Positions 23,336 through 29,756 of a DNA stretch of 29,756 nucleotides are shown here, in pieces. The translations under genes were made by a program, and so were the position numbers. This DNA is from JAMWCX01 sp964352425 (GTDB lineage Bacteria; Omnitrophota; Gorgyraeia; 2-01-FULL-45-10): NCBI GenBank assembly GCA_964352425.1, contig CAYGRZ010000017.1, positions 1-29,756 of the forward strand, in the 5' to 3' direction. The notes beneath the pieces were generated by a model. That model did no database searches. It was not told where the DNA came from and saw only the letters and a program-made list of their open reading frames with translations. Within the stretch, counting starts at the first letter, position 1; each line of letters opens with the position of its first letter.

Positions 23336-25920
23336 TGCAGTCTCTCCTTGATCGTCTGCAGGGCCTTCTCGAGGGCCCCTTCCAATTTCGAAGCCGTCTT
23401 GCCGCCGCCCTGCGCGAACGTATCCTTGCCGCCGCCGGAGCCGTCTATCGATAGGGCGGCTTCCTTCGCAAGCGCGTTCGCGCTTAAGCCCATTTTGACG
23501 AACGCATCGGCCACCGATACCACGAACGAGACCTTATCCTCGCCCTTCGTGGATAAGAGTATAACCGCCGACTTTTCCTTTTCTTTTATCTTGTCGACCA
23601 GGGCCCGCAGGCCCTCTATGCCGATGCCGTCAATATGCTCGAACACGACCTTCGCGCCGCCGGCAGCCTTCGCGCGGCCGATAAAACTGTCTATCTTGGC
23701 GATTTCGTCCTCGAGCTTGCTGGCCATCATTTTTTTCAGCTCTTCCTTCGCAGCCCCGGCTTTGACCTTGGCCTTTTCGGCTTCCTGCCTCGCCGCGATC
23801 CACTTCTGTGCGGCAGCTCCGGTAAGCGCTTCGATGCGCCGCACGCCGGAGGCGATAGAGCTTTCGCTCGTGATCTTGAAGATGCCTATATCCTTCGTAG
23901 TATCGGCGTGTGTGCCGCCGCAGAGTTCTTTCGATACATCCGCGACCGTGACGACGCGCACTTCTCTTTCATACTTTTCGCCGAAGAGCGCGGTCGCGCC
24001 CTCCTTCTTCGCTGCTTCGATGTCCTTGATCTCTTTTGTCACGGGCAACGCCTGTGCGATATACCCGTTCACCAGTTCCTCGACGCGGGCTATCTGGCGC
24101 TCCTCCATCTTTTTCATGTGCGTAAAGTCGAACCGCAGGTGTGAGCTATCGACCAATGAGCCCGTCTGGCGGACATGGTCCCCGAGGACAATCCTCAGCG
24201 CCGCCTGGAGAAGATGCGTCGCCGTATGGTTGGCGGCCACTTTCCTCCTGACCGCCTCGTCGACCGAGACCTTCGCAATCTCGCCCTTGACAATCCTCCC
24301 TTTCAGAGTTCTGCCTATATGGACGATCGTCTCGCCGATTCTTTTGGCATCCTCGACCTCCATCGCGCCGGAGGCGGTCTCGATCGTTCCCCAGTCTCCT
24401 ACCTGGCCGCCCGACTCGCCGTAGAACGGCGTTCTCTCCAGGATGACTTCGCCCCCGTCCATGACAGCCACGACCTTTGCCTCCGCATGCGCCTTCTCGT
24501 ATCCCAAAAATTCCGTCCTGAGGCCCAGGGCCTCGACCTTCTTTGCGAACGTCTCGGTGAATATCTCGCCTTTCATCTTGGTCCTGGAGCGCGAGAGCTC
24601 GCGCTGCTTATCCAGAAGCTTCTCGAACTCAAGCCTATCGATCTTCAGGCCATGCTTTTCCGCCAGGTCTTCAAGCATCTCGTACGGCATGCCGTACGTG
24701 TCGTAGAAATTGAATGCGATGCCGGGCAACCGCGAGTAAGCCTTCGTCTTTCTGATCTCTTCGAACGCCTCTTCGACCTTCGGAAGCTGGTTTTCGATGA
24801 CAAAGAGAAAATTCTCCTCTTCACGCTTGACGATCTGCGCGATATCATCGCGTTTCGATTTTAGTTCCGGATACTGCTGGCTCATCACATCGGTGATGAC
24901 GCTCACCAGCTTGTATAGTGCCGGCTCCCTGATGCCGATATCCTGGCCGTGAAGCATAGCACGCCGGATGAGCTTGCGCACGACATACCCGCGCTCCTCG
25001 TTCGACGGCATGACGCCGTCCGCGATGCAGAAGGTGACGGCGCGGATGTGGTCGGCGATCGCGTTTACTCTGGGCCTGTATTGTTTCTCACTTGACCCTT
25101 GACCCTCTTGTCCCGAGCGAAGCCGAGGGATGACCCTTGACCCTTTTTCAATCTCCGCCGTGATCGGCTTGAATATATCTATATCGAAATTCGTCTTCAC
25201 TCCCTGCATGACCGACGCGATGCGCTCCAGGCCCATCCCGGTATCGATATTCTTGCTGGGCAGCGCCTTCAGGCTCCCGTCCGGCTGCCTGTCGAACTGC
25301 GTGAAGACCAGGTTCCAGATCTCAACAAAACGGCTGCAGTCGCACTCAGGCGTGCAATCCGGCTTGCCGCAGCCGACATCGCTTCCGTAGTCGTAGAAGA
25401 TCTCGGAGCACGGTCCGCAGGGGCCGCTGGGCCCTTTCGAGGGCGCCTCGGACGGCCAGAAGTTCTCTTTGGCGCCGAACTTTATTATCTTCCGGGCCGG
25501 GACCAAGATAGAGTCCTTCCAGATACCATACGCCTCACCGTCGTCCTGATATACCGACACCCAGAGCCTCTCCGGGGATATCTTCAATACGACCGTGAAG
25601 AACTCCCACGCCCAGGCAATAGCCTCTTTCTTGAAGTAGTCACCGAACGAAAAGTTGCCGAGCATCTCGAAGAACGTGTGATGGCGCGGAGTCCTGCCGA
25701 CGTTCTCAAGGTCACCGGTCCGCAGGCACTTTTGGCTTGAGGTCGCGCGCCTGAATGTGACATTACGTCCGAGGAACTTCTCCTTGAACTGATTCATCCC
25801 CGCGCCGGTGAAGAGGAGCGTCGGGTCGTCCTTGGGAACGAGAGAGTCGCTCGCGACCAGCTCGTGGCCCTTCGACCTGAAGAACTCCAGGTATAACCTT
25901 CTTATCTCATCCGTTCTCAT
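23332..25920 (-). CDS. alaS: Alanyl-tRNA synthetase, with repeat-derived insertion
   Basis: AlaS charges tRNA-Ala. The class II core begins with LFTGAGMNQFKEKFLG and CLRTGDLENVGRTPRHHTFFEMLGNFSFGDYF. The editing site is intact: HTATH near 565 and CGGTH near 666 supply the zinc ligands. The C-Ala domain ends with SGGGKDTFAQGGGK. At 862 residues it is normal in size but contains an insertion at about 259-277 (GSRVIPRLRSGQEGQGSS), just before NAIADHIRAV. It is encoded by TTGACCC repeats surrounding a palindrome. It starts 14 bases inside the recX end. The ATG at 25920 has GGATGAG upstream. Confidence 0.96.
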   Translation of the reverse strand: MRTDEIRRLYLEFFRSKGHELVASDSLVPKDDPTLLFTGAGMNQFKEKFLGRNVTFRRATSSQKCLRTGDLENVGRTPRHHTFFEMLGNFSFGDYFKKEAIAWAWEFFTVVLKISPERLWVSVYQDDGEAYGIWKDSILVPARKIIKFGAKENFWPSEAPSKGPSGPCGPCSEIFYDYGSDVGCGKPDCTPECDCSRFVEIWNLVFTQFDRQPDGSLKALPSKNIDTGMGLERIASVMQGVKTNFDIDIFKPITAEIEKGSRVIPRLRSGQEGQGSSEKQYRPRVNAIADHIRAVTFCIADGVMPSNEERGYVVRKLIRRAMLHGQDIGIREPALYKLVSVITDVMSQQYPELKSKRDDIAQIVKREEENFLFVIENQLPKVEEAFEEIRKTKAYSRLPGIAFNFYDTYGMPYEMLEDLAEKHGLKIDRLEFEKLLDKQRELSRSRTKMKGEIFTETFAKKVEALGLRTEFLGYEKAHAEAKVVAVMDGGEVILERTPFYGESGGQVGDWGTIETASGAMEVEDAKRIGETIVHIGRTLKGRIVKGEIAKVSVDEAVRRKVAANHTATHLLQAALRIVLGDHVRQTGSLVDSSHLRFDFTHMKKMEERQIARVEELVNGYIAQALPVTKEIKDIEAAKKEGATALFGEKYEREVRVVTVADVSKELCGGTHADTTKDIGIFKITSESSIASGVRRIEALTGAAAQKWIAARQEAEKAKVKAGAAKEELKKMMASKLEDEIAKIDSFIGRAKAAGGAKVVFEHIDGIGIEGLRALVDKIKEKEKSAVILLSTKGEDKVSFVVSVADAFVKMGLSANALAKEAALSIDGSGGGKDTFAQGGGKTASKLEGALEKALQTIKERLQ
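25092..25145. repeat. Repeat element inserted in alaS
   Basis: TTGACCC, TTGACCC, then a REP-like core (TCTTGTCCCGAGCGAAGCC, GAGGGATGA), then CCCTTGACCC. The core contains CCCGAGCGAAGCCGAGGG, which resembles a known dispersed repeat. It is in frame and adds about 19 residues (starting near residue 259). Confidence 0.88.
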
Positions 25921-26401
25921 TTAATATCTCATCCAGGATCCGCTTCACGGTATCGTAGGCAAATCCGCGCCGTAACAGGTAATCATACAATCTCTTGAGC
26001 GCTTTGCGCTTGTCCAACTTCGCGAGCTGCTTAAACCGCTCGGCGGCCATAGTAAAAGCCACCTTATATTCGTCGTAGTGCTCTCCCCTTTCGGCTAAGG
26101 CGGCTTCTATTATCCCGTCATCTACGCCCTTTTCTTTCAATTCGCGCCGCAGGACGATATCACCCATCGGATTGGAGTGCATCCGCGACTCGACCCAGAG
26201 ACGGGCGAACCTCACGTCATCCAGCTGGCCGACCCTTGTAAGCTCGCTGATAATAGCTTCAATGGTCGGCCCGCCGTATCCTTTAGACTTAAGCCTGTTT
26301 CGTATCTCCGCAACGCTGCGCGGCCTGGAGCGCAACAGGCTGTAAGCGTTATTCCTCGCCCGCTGGAGTTTTTTGTCGGATTCCAATGAGTCAGCTTTCA
26401 A
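25907..26401 (-). CDS. recX: Regulatory protein RecX
   Basis: RecX binds RecA filaments and modulates recombination and SOS activity. The 164-residue protein is alpha-helical and shows the three-helix repeats of the family, including LLRSRPRSVAEIRNRLKSKGY, LDDVRFARLWVESR, and RRELKEKGVDDGIIEAAL. The start is TTG at 26401 with GGTGG about 7 bases upstream; no ATG exists near the N-terminus. It lies 34 bases after recA, and the spacer is entirely 7-bp repeat. Its end overlaps alaS. The order recA-recX-alaS is widely conserved. Confidence 0.94.
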   Translation of the reverse strand: MKADSLESDKKLQRARNNAYSLLRSRPRSVAEIRNRLKSKGYGGPTIEAIISELTRVGQLDDVRFARLWVESRMHSNPMGDIVLRRELKEKGVDDGIIEAALAERGEHYDEYKVAFTMAAERFKQLAKLDKRKALKRLYDYLLRRGFAYDTVKRILDEILNENG

Positions 26402-26410
26402 TCGCTACCA

Positions 26411-26440
26411 CCGATTATCGACTATTGACTATCGACTATT
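26411..26440. repeat. Tandem 7-bp repeats (TCGACTA) in the recA-recX spacer
   Basis: Units CCGATTA, TCGACTA, TTGACTA, TCGACTA at 26411-26438. The recA stop codon (minus-strand TAG, 26436-26438) is the end of the last unit. Single arm, no inverted partner. Confidence 0.9.
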
Positions 26441-27506
26441 TGATCGCCTTCTCGATTATCTCTTTCTCTATCTTCGCCAGCACCCCCGGATTCTCCTTCA
26501 GGTAGACCCTGGCGTTCTCCTTGCCCTGGCCGAGCTTCTCCTCGCCGTAGATGAGCCACGTGCCGCTCTTCTTCAATATGCCGAGCGTCTCGCCCATGTC
26601 CAGTACGCTGCCGGCTTTCGATATGCCCTCGTCGAACATGATATCGAATTCCGCTTTCCTGAACGGCGGCGCGACCTTGTTCTTGGCGACCGACGCCCTG
26701 ACGCGGTTGCCGACAGCCTCTTCGCCCTTCTTCAGCGAGGCGATCCGGCGCAGGTCTATCCTGACGGAAGCGTAGAACTTCAGCGCCCTGCCGCCCGGCG
26801 TCGTCTCGGGGTTGCCGAACATGACGCCGATCTTCATGCGGATCTGGTTGATGAATATGACGCAGGTCTTTGACTTGGCTATCGAGCCCGAGAGCTTCCT
26901 GAGCGCATGGCTCATCAACCTGGCCTGCAGGCCCATGTGGGACTGCCCCATCTCGCCGTCTATCTCCGCTTTCGGCGTGAGCGCCGCGACCGAATCGATG
27001 ACAACCACGTCAACGGCATTCGACTTTACCAGCGTCTCCGTTATATCGAGCGCCTGCTCGCCTGTATCCGGCTGGGACATCAGGAGGTTGTCGAGGTTTA
27101 CGCCGAGCATCTTCGCGTATGAAGGGTCGAACGCGTGCTCCGCGTCGATGAACGCGGCAGTGCCGCCGGCTCTCTGCGCGTTCGCGATGATGCTTAGGGT
27201 CAGCGTCGTCTTGCCGCTCGACTCGGGGCCGAATATCTCGGTGACACGCCCTCTCGGCACACCGCCGACGCCGAGTGCGACATCGAGCGTGACCGAACCG
27301 GTCGATATCGCCGGCACGTCAAGCTTGAAGTCCTGGCCGAGCTTCATGATCGAACCCTTGCCGAACTGCTTCTCGATATGCTCGAGCGCCAGGTCAAGCG
27401 CCTTTGTCTTCTGTTCCTGGGCCTTCTCTGCCTGCGACGCTTCCTTCCGCTCTTCCTTTGCCGCCTCCCTCGGGGCAAGGCCTTCTTTTGGCTTCGCTTT
27501 TACCAT
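26436..27506 (-). CDS. recA: Recombinase RecA
   Basis: RecA forms filaments on single-stranded DNA, drives homologous recombination and stimulates SOS repressor cleavage. Walker A is GPESSGKT (93-100); the L1/L2 DNA-binding loops (EIDGEMGQSHMGLQ, GVMFGNPETTPGGRALKF) and VVVIDSVAALTP are conserved. There is a longer-than-usual charged N-terminus of about 30 residues (VKAKPKEGLAPREAAKEER and onward), of unknown role. Length 356. The ATG at 27506 has AAGGAG 4-8 bases upstream and a separate consensus promoter. No obvious LexA-box dyad is seen, so SOS control is uncertain. Its stop is inside a repeat. Confidence 0.97.
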   Translation of the reverse strand: MVKAKPKEGLAPREAAKEERKEASQAEKAQEQKTKALDLALEHIEKQFGKGSIMKLGQDFKLDVPAISTGSVTLDVALGVGGVPRGRVTEIFGPESSGKTTLTLSIIANAQRAGGTAAFIDAEHAFDPSYAKMLGVNLDNLLMSQPDTGEQALDITETLVKSNAVDVVVIDSVAALTPKAEIDGEMGQSHMGLQARLMSHALRKLSGSIAKSKTCVIFINQIRMKIGVMFGNPETTPGGRALKFYASVRIDLRRIASLKKGEEAVGNRVRASVAKNKVAPPFRKAEFDIMFDEGISKAGSVLDMGETLGILKKSGTWLIYGEEKLGQGKENARVYLKENPGVLAKIEKEIIEKAIK

Positions 27507-27567
27507 TTCACCTTCTCCTTATAGTGGTTGGAGTGCTATACTATAATTATGCTCTATATAGGGAAAT

Positions 27568-27597
27568 ATTATACATTCATCACCTCCTTCTTGTCAA
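27568..27597 (-). promoter_or_regulatory. Consensus promoter of recA
   Basis: Minus-strand TTGACA (27592-27597) and TATAAT (27568-27573) with an 18-base spacer, a near-perfect sigma-70 site. The expected leader to the recA ATG is about 55 bases. It probably drives recA, recX, alaS and the his/trp genes downstream. Confidence 0.85.
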
Positions 27598-27644
27598 TTC
27601 ACATCTCCCTTTAGTAGCGGAGGCGTATTAACAATTGATCCCCA

Positions 27645-27689
27645 GCGGCGCCCCCCCTCTCTGGCCGAAAGACCAGCCTCTGGCGCCGC
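27645..27689. other. GC-rich nested hairpin upstream of the recA promoter
   Basis: GCGGCGCC (27645-27652) pairs perfectly with GGCGCCGC (27682-27689), enclosing CTGG/CCAG (27661-27664, 27673-27676). It lies in the 167-base gap (27598-27764) between thpR and the recA promoter. No T-run follows on either strand, so it is not a canonical terminator. It could be a structured RNA end of the thpR message or a protein site. Confidence 0.65.
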
Positions 27690-27764
27690 GAGGGATAAAG
27701 TTATTTCCCCTCCACTATATAAGATGCAGAATGAGCCGGAATTATTGCAGGATTAGAGAGATTT

Positions 27765-28337
27765 TTATGCGGTGAAGCGGGGTTCGTAGATCTTGGTGTA
27801 GATAGGGCCTTGCGGGGTTAATGTGCTTTGGAAGAGTATTACTGATGAGATCTGATACGGAGCTACCGCGGATAGGGCAAACTTTGTTGCAGCCGAGGCA
27901 ACCTTCTCTTTGAGCTTGTCCTTATTAAGCAGGGATCTGACGCGGCCGATCGTTGCGTGAGGGCTGAAAGGCCTCTCCTCTTTCGCAAAGCCGATCTTCG
28001 AGAGCGCATTATCGATAGCGGCCGCGAGCGCTATCGCCTCAGCCGCGCCTTTACCGAGACCGACCCAAACGACACGGGGATGCTCTATCTTGGGGAATGC
28101 GCCAATATCCTTAAGAGTGATCTCAAATTGCTTAGCGGCCTTCGCCACAGTATCCAGCGCGGCCATGACCTCGACGGCCTTGACGTCGTCTATCTCGCCG
28201 AGGAACTTCAGCGTAAGGTGGATGATCTCCGGCTTCACCCACTTGACGTCAGCGCCGGAGTATTTAAGGTGGGATTCTATCTGTCCGAGGATCCCCTTCA
28301 TCTCTTCGGAAATCTCGAGTGCGATGAATGTACGCAT
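27765..28337 (-). CDS. thpR: RNA 2',3'-cyclic phosphodiesterase
   Basis: ThpR (LigT family) is a 2H phosphoesterase acting on 2',3'-cyclic phosphates of RNA. Both catalytic motifs are present: HLTL (His40, Thr42) and HATI (His127, Thr129). The 190-residue protein has the expected two-lobed length. The ATG at 28337 has no obvious ribosome site and sits just after the repeat hairpin following cinA. The cinA-thpR-recA order is common in many bacteria. Confidence 0.95.
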   Translation of the reverse strand: MRTFIALEISEEMKGILGQIESHLKYSGADVKWVKPEIIHLTLKFLGEIDDVKAVEVMAALDTVAKAAKQFEITLKDIGAFPKIEHPRVVWVGLGKGAAEAIALAAAIDNALSKIGFAKEERPFSPHATIGRVRSLLNKDKLKEKVASAATKFALSAVAPYQISSVILFQSTLTPQGPIYTKIYEPRFTA

Positions 28338-28345
28338 AGCTGATA

Positions 28346-28420
28346 GGGTTTAGTAGTACAGGGCCGTAGGGTATAGGCCTGAGCCTATGACCCTAAACCC
28401 TAAACCCTAAGACCCTAAAC
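28346..28420. repeat. TTTAGGG-family hairpin, cinA-thpR spacer
   Basis: The left part has TAGGGTT and TAGGGTA; the right has TGACCCTA, AACCCTA, AACCCTAA, GACCCTAA. A perfect inner palindrome, ATAGGC-CTGA-GCCTAT (28373-28388), sits between. The cinA stop codon (TAG, 28415-28417) is in the right arm. The right-arm runs resemble plant-type telomere repeats (CCCTAAA), by chance of the 7-mer. Confidence 0.9.
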
Positions 28421-29647
28421 TTCCTGTCTTACCATATTCAATGCGACCTGCGACGCCTGCCATTTGATATCGGCGCGGGAACCCATGAAACGGAATTCTT
28501 TTACCGAGCGCTTCGTATCGGTGACGACGGCAATGTAGACGAGCCCGACCGGTTTCCTCTTCGTTCCTCCCGTCGGACCGGCGATTCCTGTCACGGCAAG
28601 CCCGATGTCCGCGCCCATGATGGACCTGATCCCGCGCGCCATTTCAAGAGCGACCTGCCGGGAGACCGCACCGTATTTCTTCAAGGTATCCGCCGAGACT
28701 CCGGCATGTTTGACCTTCACTTCATTTGCGTAAGGGACGGCCCCCCTGATAAAATATTTCGAACTGCCGCTTACGTCCGTGAGCCTGCTGGAAATCAGTC
28801 CCCCGGTGCACGATTCCGCGACCACGATCGTCTTTTTCTTCTCGATAAGCTTCCGGCCGACCGACCCCTCAAGCGTTTCATCGTCACAGCCGAAGATATA
28901 CTCCTTGAGCCTCGCCCGGATCTTCCGCTCTATCTTCGCGATTGCTGCCCGGGCTGCCTTCTCCGTCTTCGCCTTCGCCATTATCACGAGTTCCACCTGG
29001 CCGAGCTTCGCGTATATGCCGACGGTCGTCGGTGGTTGCAGCTTCAGGAGGTCCTTGACCATCAGGTTCACCCGCGATTCGGGCAGGCCGGCCGCCTTCA
29101 GGATCCTTGTCCTGAAGGCCCATCCGGACGGGCACTTTTTCCTGAGATACGGTATCACGCCGTCCTCCACTATCGGGTATAATTCTCTCGGCGGGCCTGG
29201 CAGGCAGATGATCACCTTGCCCTGGTACTCCAGGATAACCCCGGGCGCGGTCCCGACCTTGTTCTTCAGCCACTTTGCGCCTTCGGGTATTGCCGCCTGC
29301 CGCTCATTGCCGGAGGGCATCGCGAAACCGCGCGTCGTGAAATGCGCCCTGATGTCCGCAAGGATAGCATCATGCATAACGAGTTTCCTGCCGGCAAGCT
29401 TCGCTACCGCCTCGATCGTGATGTCGTCGACCGTCGGGCCGAGGCCGCCGGACAATACCACGATATCGGACCGGCCGAGGGAGCGCTTTATGGATTCGGC
29501 GAGCCGCTGGATATTATCACCGACGGTCGTCTGGTAATAGAGGTCGATGCCGAGCTCGGAGAGCTTCTTCGCAAGGTACGCGGCGTTGGTATTGACAATA
29601 GTGCCGAGGAGGAGTTCCGTGCCGATAGATATTATCTCTGCTTTCAT
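28415..29647 (-). CDS. cinA: CinA family protein (MoCF domain plus NMN deamidase domain)
   Basis: CinA proteins recycle pyridine nucleotides; the C-terminal half is a nicotinamide mononucleotide deamidase. The N-terminal molybdopterin-binding-like domain has GTELLLG, LSGGLGPTVDD and LPGPPRE. The C-terminal domain begins near residue 250 and carries VAESCTGGLISSRLTDVSGSS and VTGIAGPTGGT. Length 410 is standard. The start is ATG at 29647. No Shine-Dalgarno is seen, and the -10 box ends only 7 bases upstream, suggesting a leaderless message. The stop codon is in repeat units. Confidence 0.96.
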   Translation of the reverse strand: MKAEIISIGTELLLGTIVNTNAAYLAKKLSELGIDLYYQTTVGDNIQRLAESIKRSLGRSDIVVLSGGLGPTVDDITIEAVAKLAGRKLVMHDAILADIRAHFTTRGFAMPSGNERQAAIPEGAKWLKNKVGTAPGVILEYQGKVIICLPGPPRELYPIVEDGVIPYLRKKCPSGWAFRTRILKAAGLPESRVNLMVKDLLKLQPPTTVGIYAKLGQVELVIMAKAKTEKAARAAIAKIERKIRARLKEYIFGCDDETLEGSVGRKLIEKKKTIVVAESCTGGLISSRLTDVSGSSKYFIRGAVPYANEVKVKHAGVSADTLKKYGAVSRQVALEMARGIRSIMGADIGLAVTGIAGPTGGTKRKPVGLVYIAVVTDTKRSVKEFRFMGSRADIKWQASQVALNMVRQEV

Positions 29648-29654
29648 GAGCTAT

Positions 29655-29682
29655 ATTATAACATGCGAAAACTGGGGGTCAA
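29655..29682 (-). promoter_or_regulatory. Candidate cinA promoter with a repeat-derived -35
   Basis: Minus-strand TATAAT (29655-29660) and TTGACC (29677-29682) with a 16-base spacer. The -10 ends 7 bases before the cinA ATG, so transcription would begin at or next to the start codon. The -35 box is part of a GGGTCAA repeat unit. Confidence 0.75.
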
Positions 29683-29706
29683 GGGTTTAGGGTCATAGGG
29701 TCGGGA
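29676..29706. repeat. GGGTCAA/GGGTTTA repeat run upstream of cinA
   Basis: Units GGGTCAA, GGGTTTA, GGGTCATA, GGGTCGG at about 7-8 base spacing, the same family as the hairpins at 22.0 and 28.35 kb. The rest of the window to 29756 has no gene. Confidence 0.85.
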
Positions 29707-29756
29707 ATGGGAAGAGACATCATACCCCCTCCCCCGTAGGGCTGCGTAAGATTAAA

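Noticed and set aside
27574..27591. Short start-stop with a perfect ribosome site (AAGGAGGTGATG) between the recA -35 and -10
   Set aside because: It lies upstream of the predicted transcription start and would encode three codons; a chance match inside the promoter spacer.
28391..28417. Telomere-like CCCTAAA array
   Set aside because: Only a few units, in a bacterial operon spacer, and part of the wider heptamer repeat pattern; no sign of a linear chromosome end.

Overview
The window is a dense bacterial chromosome segment with essentially every supported gene on the minus strand, so it reads from about 29.65 kb down to 0.05 kb. Most genes are separated by a few bases or overlap (ATGA, TAATG and TAGATG junctions), which suggests one or a few very long operons. 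All genes look bacterial: LepA, RecA/RecX, CinA, signal peptidase I, PlsY/PgsA. Moderate-to-high GC, TTG/GTG starts at several genes, and families of short genomic repeats would fit an uncultured lineage such as Candidatus Omnitrophota. That taxonomic guess is an inference, not something the sequence proves.

Layout in transcription order: (1) 29.65-25.9 kb, DNA-maintenance block cinA, thpR, recA, recX. (2) 25.9-23.3 kb, alaS. (3) 23.3-18.5 kb, histidine genes hisD, hisB, hisH, hisA, hisF, hisI; hisG, hisC and hisE are not in the window. (4) 18.5-12.5 kb, tryptophan genes trpE, trpG, trpD, trpC, trpF, trpB; trpE is fused to the his block through a TAATG stop/start overlap. (5) 12.5-10.2 kb, an accessory island splitting trpB from trpA: a small lipoprotein, a MazE/MazF-type toxin-antitoxin pair with its own consensus promoter, a small protein of unknown function, and three palindrome-rich spacers. 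(6) 10.2-8.1 kb, trpA, a mannose-1-phosphate guanylyltransferase-like nucleotidyltransferase, ruvX. (7) 8.1-5.7 kb, an M16 and an M50 (site-2 type, with CBS domains) protease. (8) 5.7-0.05 kb, rpe, a phosphohexomutase, lepA, lepB, pgsA, plsY.

The most unusual feature is in the spacers. At least twelve sites carry degenerate tandem repeats of about 7-8 bp (9-15 bp in one family). Most are arranged as two inverted arms, so each transcript would carry a hairpin. The sequence families differ from spacer to spacer (GATTACACAGATT, GTCNNCA, AATAACTT, AGGGTTT, GTACTTT, GTATTGN) but the design is shared. The repeats sit directly on gene ends: the stop codons of cinA, recA, hisD and trpG lie inside repeat units, while hisH, alaS and the nucleotidyltransferase carry in-frame repeat copies inside the protein. 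In the cinA promoter a repeat unit supplies the -35 box. They resemble in style the heptanucleotide STRR repeats of filamentous cyanobacteria.
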